Position numbers and translations under genes: made by a program. Below the pieces are notes generated by a model that searched no databases, was not told the origin of the DNA, and worked only from the letters and a program-made list of their open reading frames with translations. Shown piece by piece: positions 6,602-15,011 of a stretch of DNA of 42,980 nt (within the stretch, counting starts at the first letter, position 1; each line of letters begins with the position of its first letter). The stretch is from Candidatus Hodarchaeaceae archaeon (GTDB taxonomy: Archaea > Hadarchaeota > Hadarchaeia > Hadarchaeales > Hadarchaeaceae), in NCBI GenBank assembly GCA_030016755.1, contig JASEJC010000003.1:1-42980 (forward strand), given 5' to 3'.

Positions 6602-7966
6602 ATGGTAGATGCGCTCATCATCGGCGCAGGCCCCGCTGGGCTCTTCGCTGCTCACGAGCTATCTAAAAATTCCAAGCTCTCCGTGACCATCGTCGATTGG
6701 GGGCAAGAAATCGAAAAGCGCACCTGCCCGGCCTTTGAAACTGGGAAGTGCATAGGGTGCAAGCCCTGTCATATCATGTGCGGGCTGGGCGGCGCTGGAG
6801 GGATGTCCAGCGGCATTTTGAACCTCCGGTACGACATAGGCGGCGACCTCAGCAAGCTCACTAAAAGTGTCCCGAAAGCCGAGAAGCTCGTCAAGGAAGT
6901 AGACGACATCTTCGTCGAGCATGGGGCCCCTAATGAGGTCTACGGTATGGATTCCGAGGGGATCGAGGAGCTCACACGACGGGCGGCCGCGGCCGGCATC
7001 AAGTTCATCCCAATACCTCAGCGGCACATCGGAAGCGAGTACCTATCTGATGTCATCAACTCGCTCCGACGTACACTAGAATCACGGGGCGTGAAATTCC
7101 TGTTTAATTCGCGCGTTGAGCGCGTCGGGAAAGGTGAGGTGGTGATCAACGGAAAAAAGATAAAAACAAAATACTTGTTGGTGGCCCCCGGCCGGGTTGG
7201 CGCCGACTGGTTCGCCGAGCAGGTCAAGGCGCTGGGGGTAAAGCTCACCCACGGCCCGATTGACATTGGCGTGAGGGTCGAAGTGCCCGCGGTCGTGTAC
7301 GAACCCGTGGTGAAGGTGAACTACGATCCAAAGTTTCATATCCGCACAAAAACTTTCGATGATTTTGTAAGAACTTTTTGTACTAATTCCCAGGGGTTTG
7401 TGATGGAAGAACGATATGATGACCATGTCGGTGTGAATGGGCAATCGCTGCGAGCGAAAAAATCTCAAAACACCAACTTTGCCTTCCTAGTTCACATCGA
7501 GCTCACCCAGCCGGTCACGGACACCACCGCTTACGGGCAATCGATCGCTTACCTAGCGACGACGATTGGAGGTGGGCGTCCGTTGCTCCAACGCTTGGGC
7601 GATCTGCGGGCTGGGAGGCGTTCCACTTGGGAGCGCATCGAACGAGGACACGTGGTGCCTACCCTCAAGAGCGTCACCCCAGGAGACATCTCGATGGCGC
7701 TTCCCGGCAGAGTCGTGACGGACATCTTGGAGGGGCTCGATCGCCTAGATAAGGTGGCCCCAGGTGTCGCCTCGGATTCGACCCTACTCTATGCTCCAGA
7801 GGTGAAGCTTTACGCCATGCAGATCAACGTCGGCCAAAACATGGAGACAAACGTGCCAAACCTCTTCGTCGCTGGAGATGGCGCTGGGCTTTCTCGGGGC
7901 ATAGTCACTGCGGCCGCTACCGGGCTGCTTGCGGCGAGGGGTATCATCGAGAAGGCCGCAGCGTGA
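6602..7966 (+). CDS. FAD-dependent dehydrogenase (COG2509 type) with Cys cluster
   Basis: Predicted flavoprotein of 454 residues. The Rossmann FAD-binding motif GAGPAG is at residues 8-13. A cysteine-rich block follows (C42, C50, C53, C56, C60) and then GLGGAGGMSSG, typical of uncharacterised COG2509 FAD-dependent dehydrogenases. The second FAD signature, NLFVAGDGAGLSRGIVTAAATG, is near the C-terminus. The Cys arrangement CIGCKPCHIMC could hold an iron-sulfur cluster or redox thiols; physiological substrate is unknown. TTTTTATA (6564-6571) is a good TATA box about 30 nt before the ATG. It stands alone and converges on the cysteine synthase gene with one base between them. Confidence 0.85.
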   Translation: MVDALIIGAGPAGLFAAHELSKNSKLSVTIVDWGQEIEKRTCPAFETGKCIGCKPCHIMCGLGGAGGMSSGILNLRYDIGGDLSKLTKSVPKAEKLVKEVDDIFVEHGAPNEVYGMDSEGIEELTRRAAAAGIKFIPIPQRHIGSEYLSDVINSLRRTLESRGVKFLFNSRVERVGKGEVVINGKKIKTKYLLVAPGRVGADWFAEQVKALGVKLTHGPIDIGVRVEVPAVVYEPVVKVNYDPKFHIRTKTFDDFVRTFCTNSQGFVMEERYDDHVGVNGQSLRAKKSQNTNFAFLVHIELTQPVTDTTAYGQSIAYLATTIGGGRPLLQRLGDLRAGRRSTWERIERGHVVPTLKSVTPGDISMALPGRVVTDILEGLDRLDKVAPGVASDSTLLYAPEVKLYAMQINVGQNMETNVPNLFVAGDGAGLSRGIVTAAATGLLAARGIIEKAAA

Positions 7967-7967
7967 G

Positions 7968-9044
7968 TCACTCTTCTATTACCTCAATCTTAGTGAGCAA
8001 CTCTCTTTGGTGCGGCGTGAGCTCGAGCGTGTGGAGACGCTCGGGGACGCGTATCTCTTTCATCTCACCGAAAAGCAGTGTTGAAAAATAACGGAAACCG
8101 TTGTCGTTGAGCATGGTCACTATGCGCGTGAGTTCGGGGTGCTTTTCATTTAATCTCAGACTTGCGTCCACGTTTGCCCCGCTTGAGATCCCTACAAAGA
8201 GCCCCTCATCCCTGGCTATCCGTTTGGTGGTCCAGATCGCCCGCTCAGAAGAGACCGTAATCACCCCATCCAGCAGCGATAGGTCAAGAATCGATGGCAC
8301 GAACCCGTCGCCCACCCCCTCTATGCGGTGAGTTCCCCAGCGCTGCTTCGAGAGCACCGGGCACTCTACTGGCTCCACGGCGTAGACTTTGATATTGGGG
8401 TCCTGTTCCTTGAGGTATCTCCCAACCCCGGTGAGTGTCCCCCCGGTGCCGACCGCTGCGACGAATGCGTTCAGCCTCCCTCCGGTTTGTTCCCATATCT
8501 CCGGCCCCGTGGTCTCGTAATGGGCTTGGACGTTGGTGGGGTTGTTGAACTGATCAACCCAAAAGTAGTGCTCGGGGTCAAGTGTCACCAACTCCTTCAC
8601 CTGCTTGACCGCCAAGTCCACATCCGACTCGGCTCCTGGTACAGTCATTATCTTCGCCCCGAAGGCGCGAATTGCCTTTATCCGCTCCTCGCTCATCCCC
8701 TCAGGCATTATGATCAAAACGTGGAAGCCAAGGTGGGCCCCAAGCATGGCCGTAGAAATTCCGGTGTTGCCAGTGGTGCTCTCGACGATGGTCATCCCGG
8801 GTCGAAGCTTGCCGCTCTCAATGCCGTCCTGGATTATCTTCAACAGAATTCGATCCTTCAGGCTACCGGAAGGGTTCATAAACTCTGCCTTCCCGAAGAG
8901 CTCTAACGCGGGCCTGCCCGCAAGCTTCGTCAGCTTATCCAGCTTGATGAGCGGCGTGAGGCCTATGAGGTCGCAGATGTTTCCCGCAGCCGCCTTGAAC
9001 CTGTCCCAATCAGCGCCCATCCGACCGCCCTTTGCCCCCTTCAT
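7968..9044 (-). CDS. PLP-dependent cysteine synthase / cystathionine beta-synthase family protein
   Basis: Fold-type II PLP enzyme of about 358 residues. The cofactor lysine lies in NPSGSLKDR (K63), the substrate loop is STTGNTG (89-95) and the phosphate-binding Gly loop is GTGGT (199-203). Most likely it makes cysteine from O-acetyl- or O-phosphoserine and sulfide, or acts in transsulfuration; sequence alone cannot separate these. There is no C-terminal CBS domain. ATG 9044 has AGGTG 4 nt upstream and is preferred over GTG 9050. Divergent from the exported beta-propeller gene with a 43-bp shared promoter gap. Confidence 0.9.
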   Translation of the reverse strand: MKGAKGGRMGADWDRFKAAAGNICDLIGLTPLIKLDKLTKLAGRPALELFGKAEFMNPSGSLKDRILLKIIQDGIESGKLRPGMTIVESTTGNTGISTAMLGAHLGFHVLIIMPEGMSEERIKAIRAFGAKIMTVPGAESDVDLAVKQVKELVTLDPEHYFWVDQFNNPTNVQAHYETTGPEIWEQTGGRLNAFVAAVGTGGTLTGVGRYLKEQDPNIKVYAVEPVECPVLSKQRWGTHRIEGVGDGFVPSILDLSLLDGVITVSSERAIWTTKRIARDEGLFVGISSGANVDASLRLNEKHPELTRIVTMLNDNGFRYFSTLLFGEMKEIRVPERLHTLELTPHQRELLTKIEVIEE

Positions 9045-9087
9045 GAGCACCTAATTTAAGGATGAACCTAAATCTGTTGGGGATGAT

Positions 9088-10320
9088 GTGCGGGTTGTCA
9101 TTGCAATCATCGTGCCGCTCCTGTTGCTCGGGGCAGTCCAAGCTCAGGAGTGGCCGACATTTGGGCATGACGCACAGCGCACCGGTTACACTGATTCTCC
9201 CGCTTCTACCCCTGCAACCGACGAGATCGCGTGGATATTTGATGCCGATGGTGGTCTCTCCTCGCCCGTGGTTGATGGGTATAAGGTATTTGTGGGGTCG
9301 GAGAAAGGGTACCTCTACGCAATAAACGTGTTCAATGGTAGAGATATCTGGAAGTTCAAGGCAGGGGGCGAGGTCTCATCGCCCACGGTTGCTGAGGGGC
9401 GCGTGTACTTCGGCTCCCACGATAACTCCGTTTATTGCCTGAGGGCCGATAACGGCAAGGAGATCTGGAGCTACTCTACAGGGGGCCCGATTTACTCATC
9501 GCCGGCGGTCGTGGACAACGTGGTCTTCATCGCCTCTTTTGACAATCGCGTGTACGCCCTCGATGCGCACGAGAATACAAAACTTTGGGAATTTCAATCC
9601 ACTTATGTCATCATGTCATCTCCTGCCGTGGCTGAAAACAGAGTTTACATAGGCCTTAGAAGGGTCATGGGCTCCGAGGGATGGAGCGTGGTCTCATTGG
9701 ACAATGGCAATCTAGCGTGGGAATTCCAAACCGGAGGCCACATCGAATCTACACCAGCCGTCGTTGAAAACCGCGTTTATGTAGGGTCGGACGACAATTA
9801 TGTGTACTGCTTGGATGCCCGCGACAACGTCGATAACCGGGTGATTTGGCAATTCAAAACCGGTGGTCAAGTTCGGTCTGCGCCGGCGGTAGCAGACAAC
9901 GTGATTTTTGTTGGGTCAAATGACGGCTTTGTGTATGCCATTAATACTGATGGAGAAGAGGTCTGGAAGCGCAAGACCGATGGAGCCATAGTGTCATCGC
10001 CAGCGGCCGCGGACAATATGGTTTTTGTCGCATCTTCGGATGGTTACCTCTACGCCATCAACGCAGCAAACAGTGAGATCGCCTGGAAGCGCTACATAGG
10101 CAACACTGGACGGGCGTCACCGGCCATTGCTTACGGCAAGGTTTTCATAGGGACTGAGGACGGCAAGCTCTACTGTTTTGGGAGCTGGGGCCAGGTGAAG
10201 GGGGGCGACATAGGGAAGGGATTCATCTATCTTTTCATCGCAGCCCTGCTCATCCTCACTCTCTGGGGGCTCACCCGCTTGAAGCCGCCGAGGCCGAAGC
10301 GGGTCAGGAAAAAGAAGTAG
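9088..10320 (+). CDS. Exported, membrane-anchored PQQ-like beta-propeller protein
   Basis: 410 residues. Signal peptide VVIAIIVPLLLLGAVQAQ, then seven or more repeats of the form W.F..GG.V.SSPAV..N.VYVGS.DG.VYA, the PQQ/BamB-type blade, from about residue 45 to 365. The C-terminus has one TM helix (YLFIAALLILTLWGL) and a strongly basic tail, giving a type I surface topology with the propeller outside. No PQQ-binding catalytic residues can be assigned, so a scaffold or binding role is likelier than a dehydrogenase. Start is GTG 9088; no upstream in-frame ATG exists. Confidence 0.85.
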   Translation: MRVVIAIIVPLLLLGAVQAQEWPTFGHDAQRTGYTDSPASTPATDEIAWIFDADGGLSSPVVDGYKVFVGSEKGYLYAINVFNGRDIWKFKAGGEVSSPTVAEGRVYFGSHDNSVYCLRADNGKEIWSYSTGGPIYSSPAVVDNVVFIASFDNRVYALDAHENTKLWEFQSTYVIMSSPAVAENRVYIGLRRVMGSEGWSVVSLDNGNLAWEFQTGGHIESTPAVVENRVYVGSDDNYVYCLDARDNVDNRVIWQFKTGGQVRSAPAVADNVIFVGSNDGFVYAINTDGEEVWKRKTDGAIVSSPAAADNMVFVASSDGYLYAINAANSEIAWKRYIGNTGRASPAIAYGKVFIGTEDGKLYCFGSWGQVKGGDIGKGFIYLFIAALLILTLWGLTRLKPPRPKRVRKKK

Positions 10321-10414
10321 TGTGGACTGGGGCGTGATCGTGCTTCTTCGCTTGCGCGATAGGTAATCTTTTTTCGGCATCGTGTGCTCTGCTGTTTACT
10401 CCGGTTTATGTGCT

Positions 10415-10510
10415 ATGCAATTACCTGATTTCGTGGAAGAGAAAGAGTTGGTCAGGGAGTTGGGCAATGAATGCAAAAATTACCAGTTCCTATGTTTATA
10501 CCGAGATTAA
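10415..10510 (+). CDS. Possible micro-ORF of 31 residues
   Basis: ATG 10415 opens a 31-residue frame with ordinary-looking composition (LPDFVEEKELVRELG). No clear ribosome binding site and no recognised family. It lies in the 748-bp gap between the beta-propeller gene and the YdjM gene, 21 bp before the tRNA on the opposite strand. The rest of 10321-10414 shows nothing I can name. Could be chance. Confidence 0.15.
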   Translation: MQLPDFVEEKELVRELGNECKNYQFLCLYRD

Positions 10511-10569
10511 GTAGCTCGTTTTATGAATTAATGGTGGGGCCGCCAGGATTTGAACCCGGGATTGCAGGT

Positions 10570-10626
10570 CTCTTCGCACCGCTCCAATGGGTCATCATCC
10601 TTTCGTCAGCAGACCCACAACGGCCA
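10570..10626 (-). other. tRNA-Trp canonical intron (37/38) with C/D-like motifs
   Basis: 57 nt between G37 and A38. The splice bulges read AG|T and AG|A; the central helix CTCC/GAAG has one C:A mismatch. The intron folds with TGGGTC/GACCCA closing a loop that contains CTGA (10609-10606, D'-like) and ATGATGA (10598-10592, C'-like). TTGGAG after the C'-like box is complementary to the anticodon loop. Euryarchaeal tRNA-Trp introns are known box C/D guides for C34 methylation; no complete outer C and D boxes are seen here. Confidence 0.75.
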
Positions 10627-10638
10627 CTGGAGCCTGCC

Positions 10639-10660
10639 TTTAGCCCAGCTTGACGCTGGT
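10639..10660 (-). other. tRNA-Trp non-canonical intron (25/26)
   Basis: 22 nt. It forms a textbook bulge-helix-bulge: TAGC/GCTA is a perfect 4-bp central helix, the bulges are ACA and AAG, and the intron helix CCAGC/GCTGG closes a GTCAA loop. Cutting AC|A and AA|G leaves G at position 26 and a continuous D stem-anticodon stem. Introns outside the anticodon loop are best known from Thermoproteales. Confidence 0.85.
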
Positions 10661-10730
10661 GTGCTACCAAGCTACACTACGGCCCCACTGATGTGTGATT
10701 TGCGTTATAACTTTAAAAAACCTCTGAAAA

Positions 10731-10961
10731 TCAACCATGTCGCTTCGCAACTAATTCCGCCAGCATTCTTTGCTTCGTTGGGTGGTTAGACCCTATCAAG
10801 TTGATAAAATCCTCAGTTGAGCCTTTATTCACGTAAAGTTGGAACTCGGGTGCTCTTCTTTTGGTGTACTCATAGAACTCATAATCAATTACCAACTTAT
10901 CTAAACAGTTGCTTTTGCACACACCTATATACTTTATAAAGGGCCTCTCAACGCGTCCCAA
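10731..10961 (-). CDS. Hypothetical protein, probably the downstream part of a frameshifted small gene
   Basis: The frame from TTG 10961 gives 76 residues (RVERPFIKYIGVCKSNCLDK then YEFYEYTKRRAPEFQLYVNK). A second frame upstream, ATG 11001, encodes MAEKGGKKSVYKVIGTR and stops at a TGA exactly where the longer frame continues; skipping one T at CGT-TGA-GAG joins them into about 89 residues. The joined start looks natural (Lys-rich, then a beta-strand). The end, FINLIGSNHPTKQRML, faintly resembles the tail of LAGLIDADG proteins, but no catalytic motif is present. Function unknown. It may be a +1 recoded gene, a pseudogene or a sequencing error. Confidence 0.4.
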   Translation of the reverse strand: MGRVERPFIKYIGVCKSNCLDKLVIDYEFYEYTKRRAPEFQLYVNKGSTEDFINLIGSNHPTKQRMLAELVAKRHG

Positions 10962-11068
10962 TTACCTTGTAGACCGATTTTTTGCCGCCTTTTTCCGCCA
11001 TTTTTCATGGGCACCGAAAGTATTCCCACATTTCTACGCGAGTGGCTAGTACAAATTTACGTGAAAAA

Positions 11069-12244
11069 TTACCAGCCCGGCCCATAGATGAAAAGCACCA
11101 CGAAGATGGCAACTAGGACCGCGATGCCGAGGATACGCAGCAGGACCGAGGGCTTCGGGCGCTCGGCAATCTCATATTCTTCCATCTCCCCCATCATGCC
11201 CTCAGCCGCCATCTGTGCCACCGCTCCCGTCATTGGCGCGAACAGCTCCACGGGTTTCCTCTCCTTGGTCCTAGCCCTGTAGATGTAATACGCCATCCCA
11301 AGGATGGACCACGGAATCGCGACGACCAAGAAGAGGTATAGCACGGGGCCGAGGGCTGTAATCCATGGCACCGTGTATGACGGGCTGACCGACGCATTGT
11401 ACAGGCTCAAGTTCCAAGTGATGATTGCTATGCAAGAGTACACCATGAAGGCGTTCCAGTATGGGTCGGCTGCGGTCAACAGGTAGAGCCCACTCGTCCG
11501 CTGCTTCGTGAGGGGCCAGAATAGGTTGTTGCCCATGTGGCCGAAGGTGTCAAGAACTATGTGCATGAACCAGCCCAAGAAAATCACCGCGCCCACAATC
11601 CAGTTCATCGTCAGCAGGTAGCCGATCAAGGCAAAACCCAAGCCAAGCGTCAGGCTGTGGCCGCTGCGGCGGTGGAAGGGGATGAAGACGACCTCGATCG
11701 ACCCGTCCTTGCGCTTGAGGAAGCCAAACGAGGGGCCGCTAAACCCCTTTATCTCGGAGGGTTTCCCGTACCGGTCGATGAGCTTCGGTTTGTATTTTGC
11801 AACGCCGAGCGCCTTGTCCGCGGGGGGCTCGGTCCCGAAGGAGGGTACCCCCGACATCGTCACGTGTGGACCAACGCGCACGACCACCTCGTTCATCTTG
11901 GTATTGAAATAAACGCTGTAGGACTGCCAGAGGTCCGGGCCCAGCTTCAGCGTATGTAGCTGCACCTTCGTCATCTTGCCAGGCTGCAAGGTGCCTGCTC
12001 GGTCAATCTCGGATGCAATTTTTTCCGCTATCTCCTGCGGCCTCATGTCGGTCGGGTCGGGGTCAATGACAACATCGTGTTTTTCCATATAGATCAAGAA
12101 CTTGAAGTCCAGCGTGTCGGGCAGGAGGCCGAAGATGCCCCCCAGGAGGATTAACAGCGAGTCGTACATCGCCGCGCCCACCACGAGGCTCTTGAAGAAC
12201 GTCGCGACGGTTATGCCCATGATGAAGTGAGTTATGCCGCGCAT
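11069..12244 (-). CDS. YdjM/DUF457-type membrane-bound metal-dependent hydrolase
   Basis: 391 residues, last gene of a four-gene operon. N-terminus MRGITHFIMG, then GLLPDTLDF and, after a soluble insertion of about 120 residues (70-190), HRRSGHSLTLG and MHIVLDTFGHMGNNLFWPL. These spaced His/Asp motifs define the YdjM family. Further TM helices lie at about 260-330 and 368-388, with an acidic Met-rich loop between. Catalysis is unproven in the family. The large polar insertion is unusual, as family members are mostly compact. Its ATG shares a base with the permease stop (TGATG), so translation is coupled. Confidence 0.75.
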   Translation of the reverse strand: MRGITHFIMGITVATFFKSLVVGAAMYDSLLILLGGIFGLLPDTLDFKFLIYMEKHDVVIDPDPTDMRPQEIAEKIASEIDRAGTLQPGKMTKVQLHTLKLGPDLWQSYSVYFNTKMNEVVVRVGPHVTMSGVPSFGTEPPADKALGVAKYKPKLIDRYGKPSEIKGFSGPSFGFLKRKDGSIEVVFIPFHRRSGHSLTLGLGFALIGYLLTMNWIVGAVIFLGWFMHIVLDTFGHMGNNLFWPLTKQRTSGLYLLTAADPYWNAFMVYSCIAIITWNLSLYNASVSPSYTVPWITALGPVLYLFLVVAIPWSILGMAYYIYRARTKERKPVELFAPMTGAVAQMAAEGMMGEMEEYEIAERPKPSVLLRILGIAVLVAIFVVLFIYGPGW

Positions 12245-13560
12245 CAGTAGACCCCCAAGAATCTAGATATCCCTGCGCCAAGGCCGGCCATGTTCAGGAA
12301 AATTGGGAAGAAGAACCCTAATATCAGGTTCAGCCGCCTAGTCCTGAACATCGGTGGGACTAGGCCGAGTCCAGTTGCTATCGTCAGAATTACCAGCCCC
12401 TCAAGCCCCGAAAACCAGAAAACCAACAGGATGATCCCTATCAGCACCGCTATGGAGATCTTCTTGAAGCTGAACCCGGCGATTACCTTTGCGACTACGC
12501 GGGAGAGGAAAACAAGAAGCATGAACGCGAAAACCGCTGCAACCGCGATCGCTGCCATGAGGAGCCAAAATTCAGAGTCGGTCCTGGGTTGGTAGATGAC
12601 CCCTGTGATCCACGCCATCCCGCCCCTGGTAAGATGCAGCAGCGGGACCCAGAAGAGGAAGAAAGCTCCCACATAGTAGGCGAACCTCCCTGCACTCCCG
12701 GAAATCATGAACTGAACATCCCCCTGTGTCGAAGTTGAATGGCCGGCAAGTACCCCCCCGATACCCGCCGTCACGATGGGTTGGTACGCTGCAAACATCC
12801 CACCCAAAAAACCAGATGTCGTGCCACGCGCGAGGTCCTTCTTGCTGATATAGAAGGTGTTTGACACTGTTTGAGGCGGTATGTTGACGCGAGAGGCCAT
12901 ATTCGTCAGCACCCACGGAACCGCGAAGAACCCGACGAAAACCGGCATTATGTTCTGGAATGCTTTGTCTATCGGTGTGATTGGTACATTGAGCACGATG
13001 AAACCGAGCATCATCGCGAGGAAGAAAGTGACCCACCCTGCGCTGAGGCTGGCCCAACCATCCTTCAACCTGCCAAACCGCGTCTTTGCCCTGCTGCCCC
13101 AGTCCTTCGGCCACTCGGACTGAAGGATGTATACCGTGACTCCGATCAGAACCCAGTGGAAATGCGGGGTCAGAAGCTTTCGAAAGATTGGGAATATCGT
13201 GCTCGCAAACGGTGCCAACATCAAAAGCAACACCACGCTGCCCATCGAGCCAATGCCCGTGGCGACCGAAGCCTCGTACCCCCTGCCGTACATCAAATAC
13301 TTCTGGTTCGGGAAAGCCATGTACATCGTGCTGTCGTCCGGGGACCCCATGAAGGTCGTCGTTATCGTGCCGACGATTGCGTAAGCGATGAGCATGCCAG
13401 CGAAGATCAGCGCCATACCAAGCGGGTCCATCGGAAAAGCAAGGTAGAGGAAGATACCTATGCCCGCGAAGTTCAGTGGATGTAGCCCTGGTAAAATTGA
13501 GAGGAGCGACCCGATGATGACGCCAAGCATCCCGTAGAGCAGGTACACCAAGGTCTCCAT
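12244..13560 (-). CDS. TctA/DUF112-family multi-pass membrane transporter-like protein
   Basis: 438 residues with roughly ten or more TM segments. The start VIIGSLLSILPGLHPLNFAG is the family hallmark (G..LG.lPGLhp), followed by MGSPDDSTMYMAFPNQK, matching the archaeal TctA-like COG1784/DUF112 branch. No periplasmic solute-binding partner or small TctB-like subunit is adjacent, so carboxylate uptake should not be assumed. It is coupled on both sides by TGATG overlaps to an OB-type protein and to the YdjM protein, implying a common function at the membrane. Confidence 0.8.
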   Translation of the reverse strand: METLVYLLYGMLGVIIGSLLSILPGLHPLNFAGIGIFLYLAFPMDPLGMALIFAGMLIAYAIVGTITTTFMGSPDDSTMYMAFPNQKYLMYGRGYEASVATGIGSMGSVVLLLMLAPFASTIFPIFRKLLTPHFHWVLIGVTVYILQSEWPKDWGSRAKTRFGRLKDGWASLSAGWVTFFLAMMLGFIVLNVPITPIDKAFQNIMPVFVGFFAVPWVLTNMASRVNIPPQTVSNTFYISKKDLARGTTSGFLGGMFAAYQPIVTAGIGGVLAGHSTSTQGDVQFMISGSAGRFAYYVGAFFLFWVPLLHLTRGGMAWITGVIYQPRTDSEFWLLMAAIAVAAVFAFMLLVFLSRVVAKVIAGFSFKKISIAVLIGIILLVFWFSGLEGLVILTIATGLGLVPPMFRTRRLNLILGFFFPIFLNMAGLGAGISRFLGVY

Positions 13561-15011
13561 CAGCTCACCACCCGGACATCATCCACCACGCCGGGCCGTA
13601 TCGCCAGCGCGCCCGAATCCATCGTAACCTTTCCGATGATCTGTACCTTGCTCCCTACCACGGGCGGGTTAATCATGCGCTCGAAGAGGAAGTTTGGTAC
13701 ATAAATCTTGATGGTCCCGCCGTAGTTGTCTTGTAAGGTGAACTTTCGGTCGCTCGGCAGGGCGACCTTTGGCACATTTTCTAAGTTTGTTATTGTCCCG
13801 ATGACCTTTACTAAATCGCCTTGGTTATCATTGGTTATCGCTGCAAAGTTCTCGACTAGAGGAGGTTCATATGTGCCCGCTTGAAGGCTTGGCGTCTGTG
13901 GGCCTAAAAATTCGATTCGTACTCCGCCAACCCCCGCTGCATAACTTCTGACCCTACCTACGAGTTCGATCTCGCTTCCGCGCTTCAAAAGTTTCTTTTC
14001 ATTGTCTCTCAAGAGTTTGTAAACATCTTCTTCAAGCCAAATCCGGGGGGTATACCTATTATCAAGCCAGATGTATCTATTTGTGATTGTTAGACTGCCG
14101 CGTTCTCCTTCCAGCTCGACGAAAACTATCTTCCCCCCTACCCTCACAAAATTATCGCGCATTGTGCTGTTTATATTTTCAAGTGGAACCTCGAGCGCTG
14201 GCAAGGTCCCCAGAACTGATATTTCGTCATTGTCAGCAATCGCGAGTTGCGGCTGGCCTCTGTACTGAGAGACCCCGGCGTTTACACGGATTCTCTGCAA
14301 AACGTTCAAGTTCAGGGACTTCTTCTGATAGGCCTCCAGCCCGTTGTGCACGTACATCTGCAGGTCTACGCCATTATCCTCAAGCGTGTAAATTTTCGCG
14401 GAGCCCAGCGGCTTGACATCCGTTATCGTGCCCTCAAGGCTAACGCGTTTGAACATGAGGGACTGCTCGGTGCCCCAAGATGTTCTCAGTTCTCCGATAG
14501 TCGTCTCGACCTGCTGTGCCCTAGTGAGGTGGAGGTCCCCGGATGTAGACACCCGTATTTCTGTACTCCCATCCAAATACACGCGCAGTTGCCCGAACAG
14601 CTTCACGTTGTCGCCGACGCGTGGAACTCTATTTTCACTTATGAGTTGTTTGAATGCTGGATCGTAAATTTCAACCCTTGTACTAGACTCCTTAATCGTG
14701 CCACCGCTTCCATCGTAAATATCGAAAGTAATCGAAGTGCTACCGTATTGTGGCCCAGAGCTGACCACCCCCTCAAGCCAAACGTAGGAGTAGTCCAGCC
14801 ACCTATCGATGCTGGCGATTGCGATTGGCTGCGGTTCTATGGTCGAGAGGTGCATGGCAAAGAAAACCGCCCCGAACGCCAAGACAATGAGGCAGAGATA
14901 CAGGGCGAACTTGATGGTTGTGCGAGCCTCTGGGTCGGCACCGCAGTGCGGACATGGGACATAACCCGCAGTCGGCTTACCGCACGCTGGGCATCTTTTC
15001 TCATCCGTCAC
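13560..15011 (-). CDS. Zn-ribbon, single-TM protein with repeated extracytosolic OB-type domains
   Basis: About 483 residues. A Cys4 zinc ribbon (CPACGKP...CPHCG) at the N-terminus is followed by one TM helix (FALYLCLIVLAFGAVFFAM) with positive charges on the N side, placing the rest outside the cytosol. The exterior part carries several repeats of the OB/tRNA-anti pattern: VxLEGxVxS, YTLEDNGVDLQMYV, FTLQDNYGGTIKIYV, VGSKVQIIGKVT. Start GTG 15011 overlaps the upstream stop as GTGA; a TTG/other start at 15047 would lie inside the upstream gene. It is a longer paralogue of that neighbour. Ligand unknown; nucleic acid or glycan binding are both possible. Confidence 0.7.
   Translation of the reverse strand: MTDEKRCPACGKPTAGYVPCPHCGADPEARTTIKFALYLCLIVLAFGAVFFAMHLSTIEPQPIAIASIDRWLDYSYVWLEGVVSSGPQYGSTSITFDIYDGSGGTIKESSTRVEIYDPAFKQLISENRVPRVGDNVKLFGQLRVYLDGSTEIRVSTSGDLHLTRAQQVETTIGELRTSWGTEQSLMFKRVSLEGTITDVKPLGSAKIYTLEDNGVDLQMYVHNGLEAYQKKSLNLNVLQRIRVNAGVSQYRGQPQLAIADNDEISVLGTLPALEVPLENINSTMRDNFVRVGGKIVFVELEGERGSLTITNRYIWLDNRYTPRIWLEEDVYKLLRDNEKKLLKRGSEIELVGRVRSYAAGVGGVRIEFLGPQTPSLQAGTYEPPLVENFAAITNDNQGDLVKVIGTITNLENVPKVALPSDRKFTLQDNYGGTIKIYVPNFLFERMINPPVVGSKVQIIGKVTMDSGALAIRPGVVDDVRVVS

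Larger units (their letters stand above)
10532..10686 (-). tRNA. trnW: tRNA-Trp (anticodon CCA) with two introns, CCA end encoded
   Basis: On the minus strand the acceptor GGGGCCG (10686-10680) pairs with CGGCCCC (10542-10536), followed by discriminator A and an encoded CCA. The D stem is GTGT/GCAC, the anticodon stem GCAGG/CCTGC with loop CTCCAGA (CCA at 34-36, U33 present), and the T arm CCGGG-TTCAAAT-CCTGG. This folds only after removing two insertions: 22 nt at 25/26 (10639-10660) and 57 nt at 37/38 (10570-10626). The mature RNA is then exactly 76 nt. TTTTTTAAAG (10711-10720, minus strand) is a suitable TATA box. Confidence 0.93.

Noticed and set aside
10550-10686. tRNA read as anticodon CAA with no 25/26 intron
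   Set aside because: That reading leaves a 5-nt anticodon loop and no matching 3' stem; removing the 22-nt BHB intron gives a perfect 76-nt tRNA-Trp.
10731-10961. LAGLIDADG homing endonuclease
   Set aside because: Only a faint C-terminal resemblance; no LAGLIDADG helix or acidic catalytic residue is visible.
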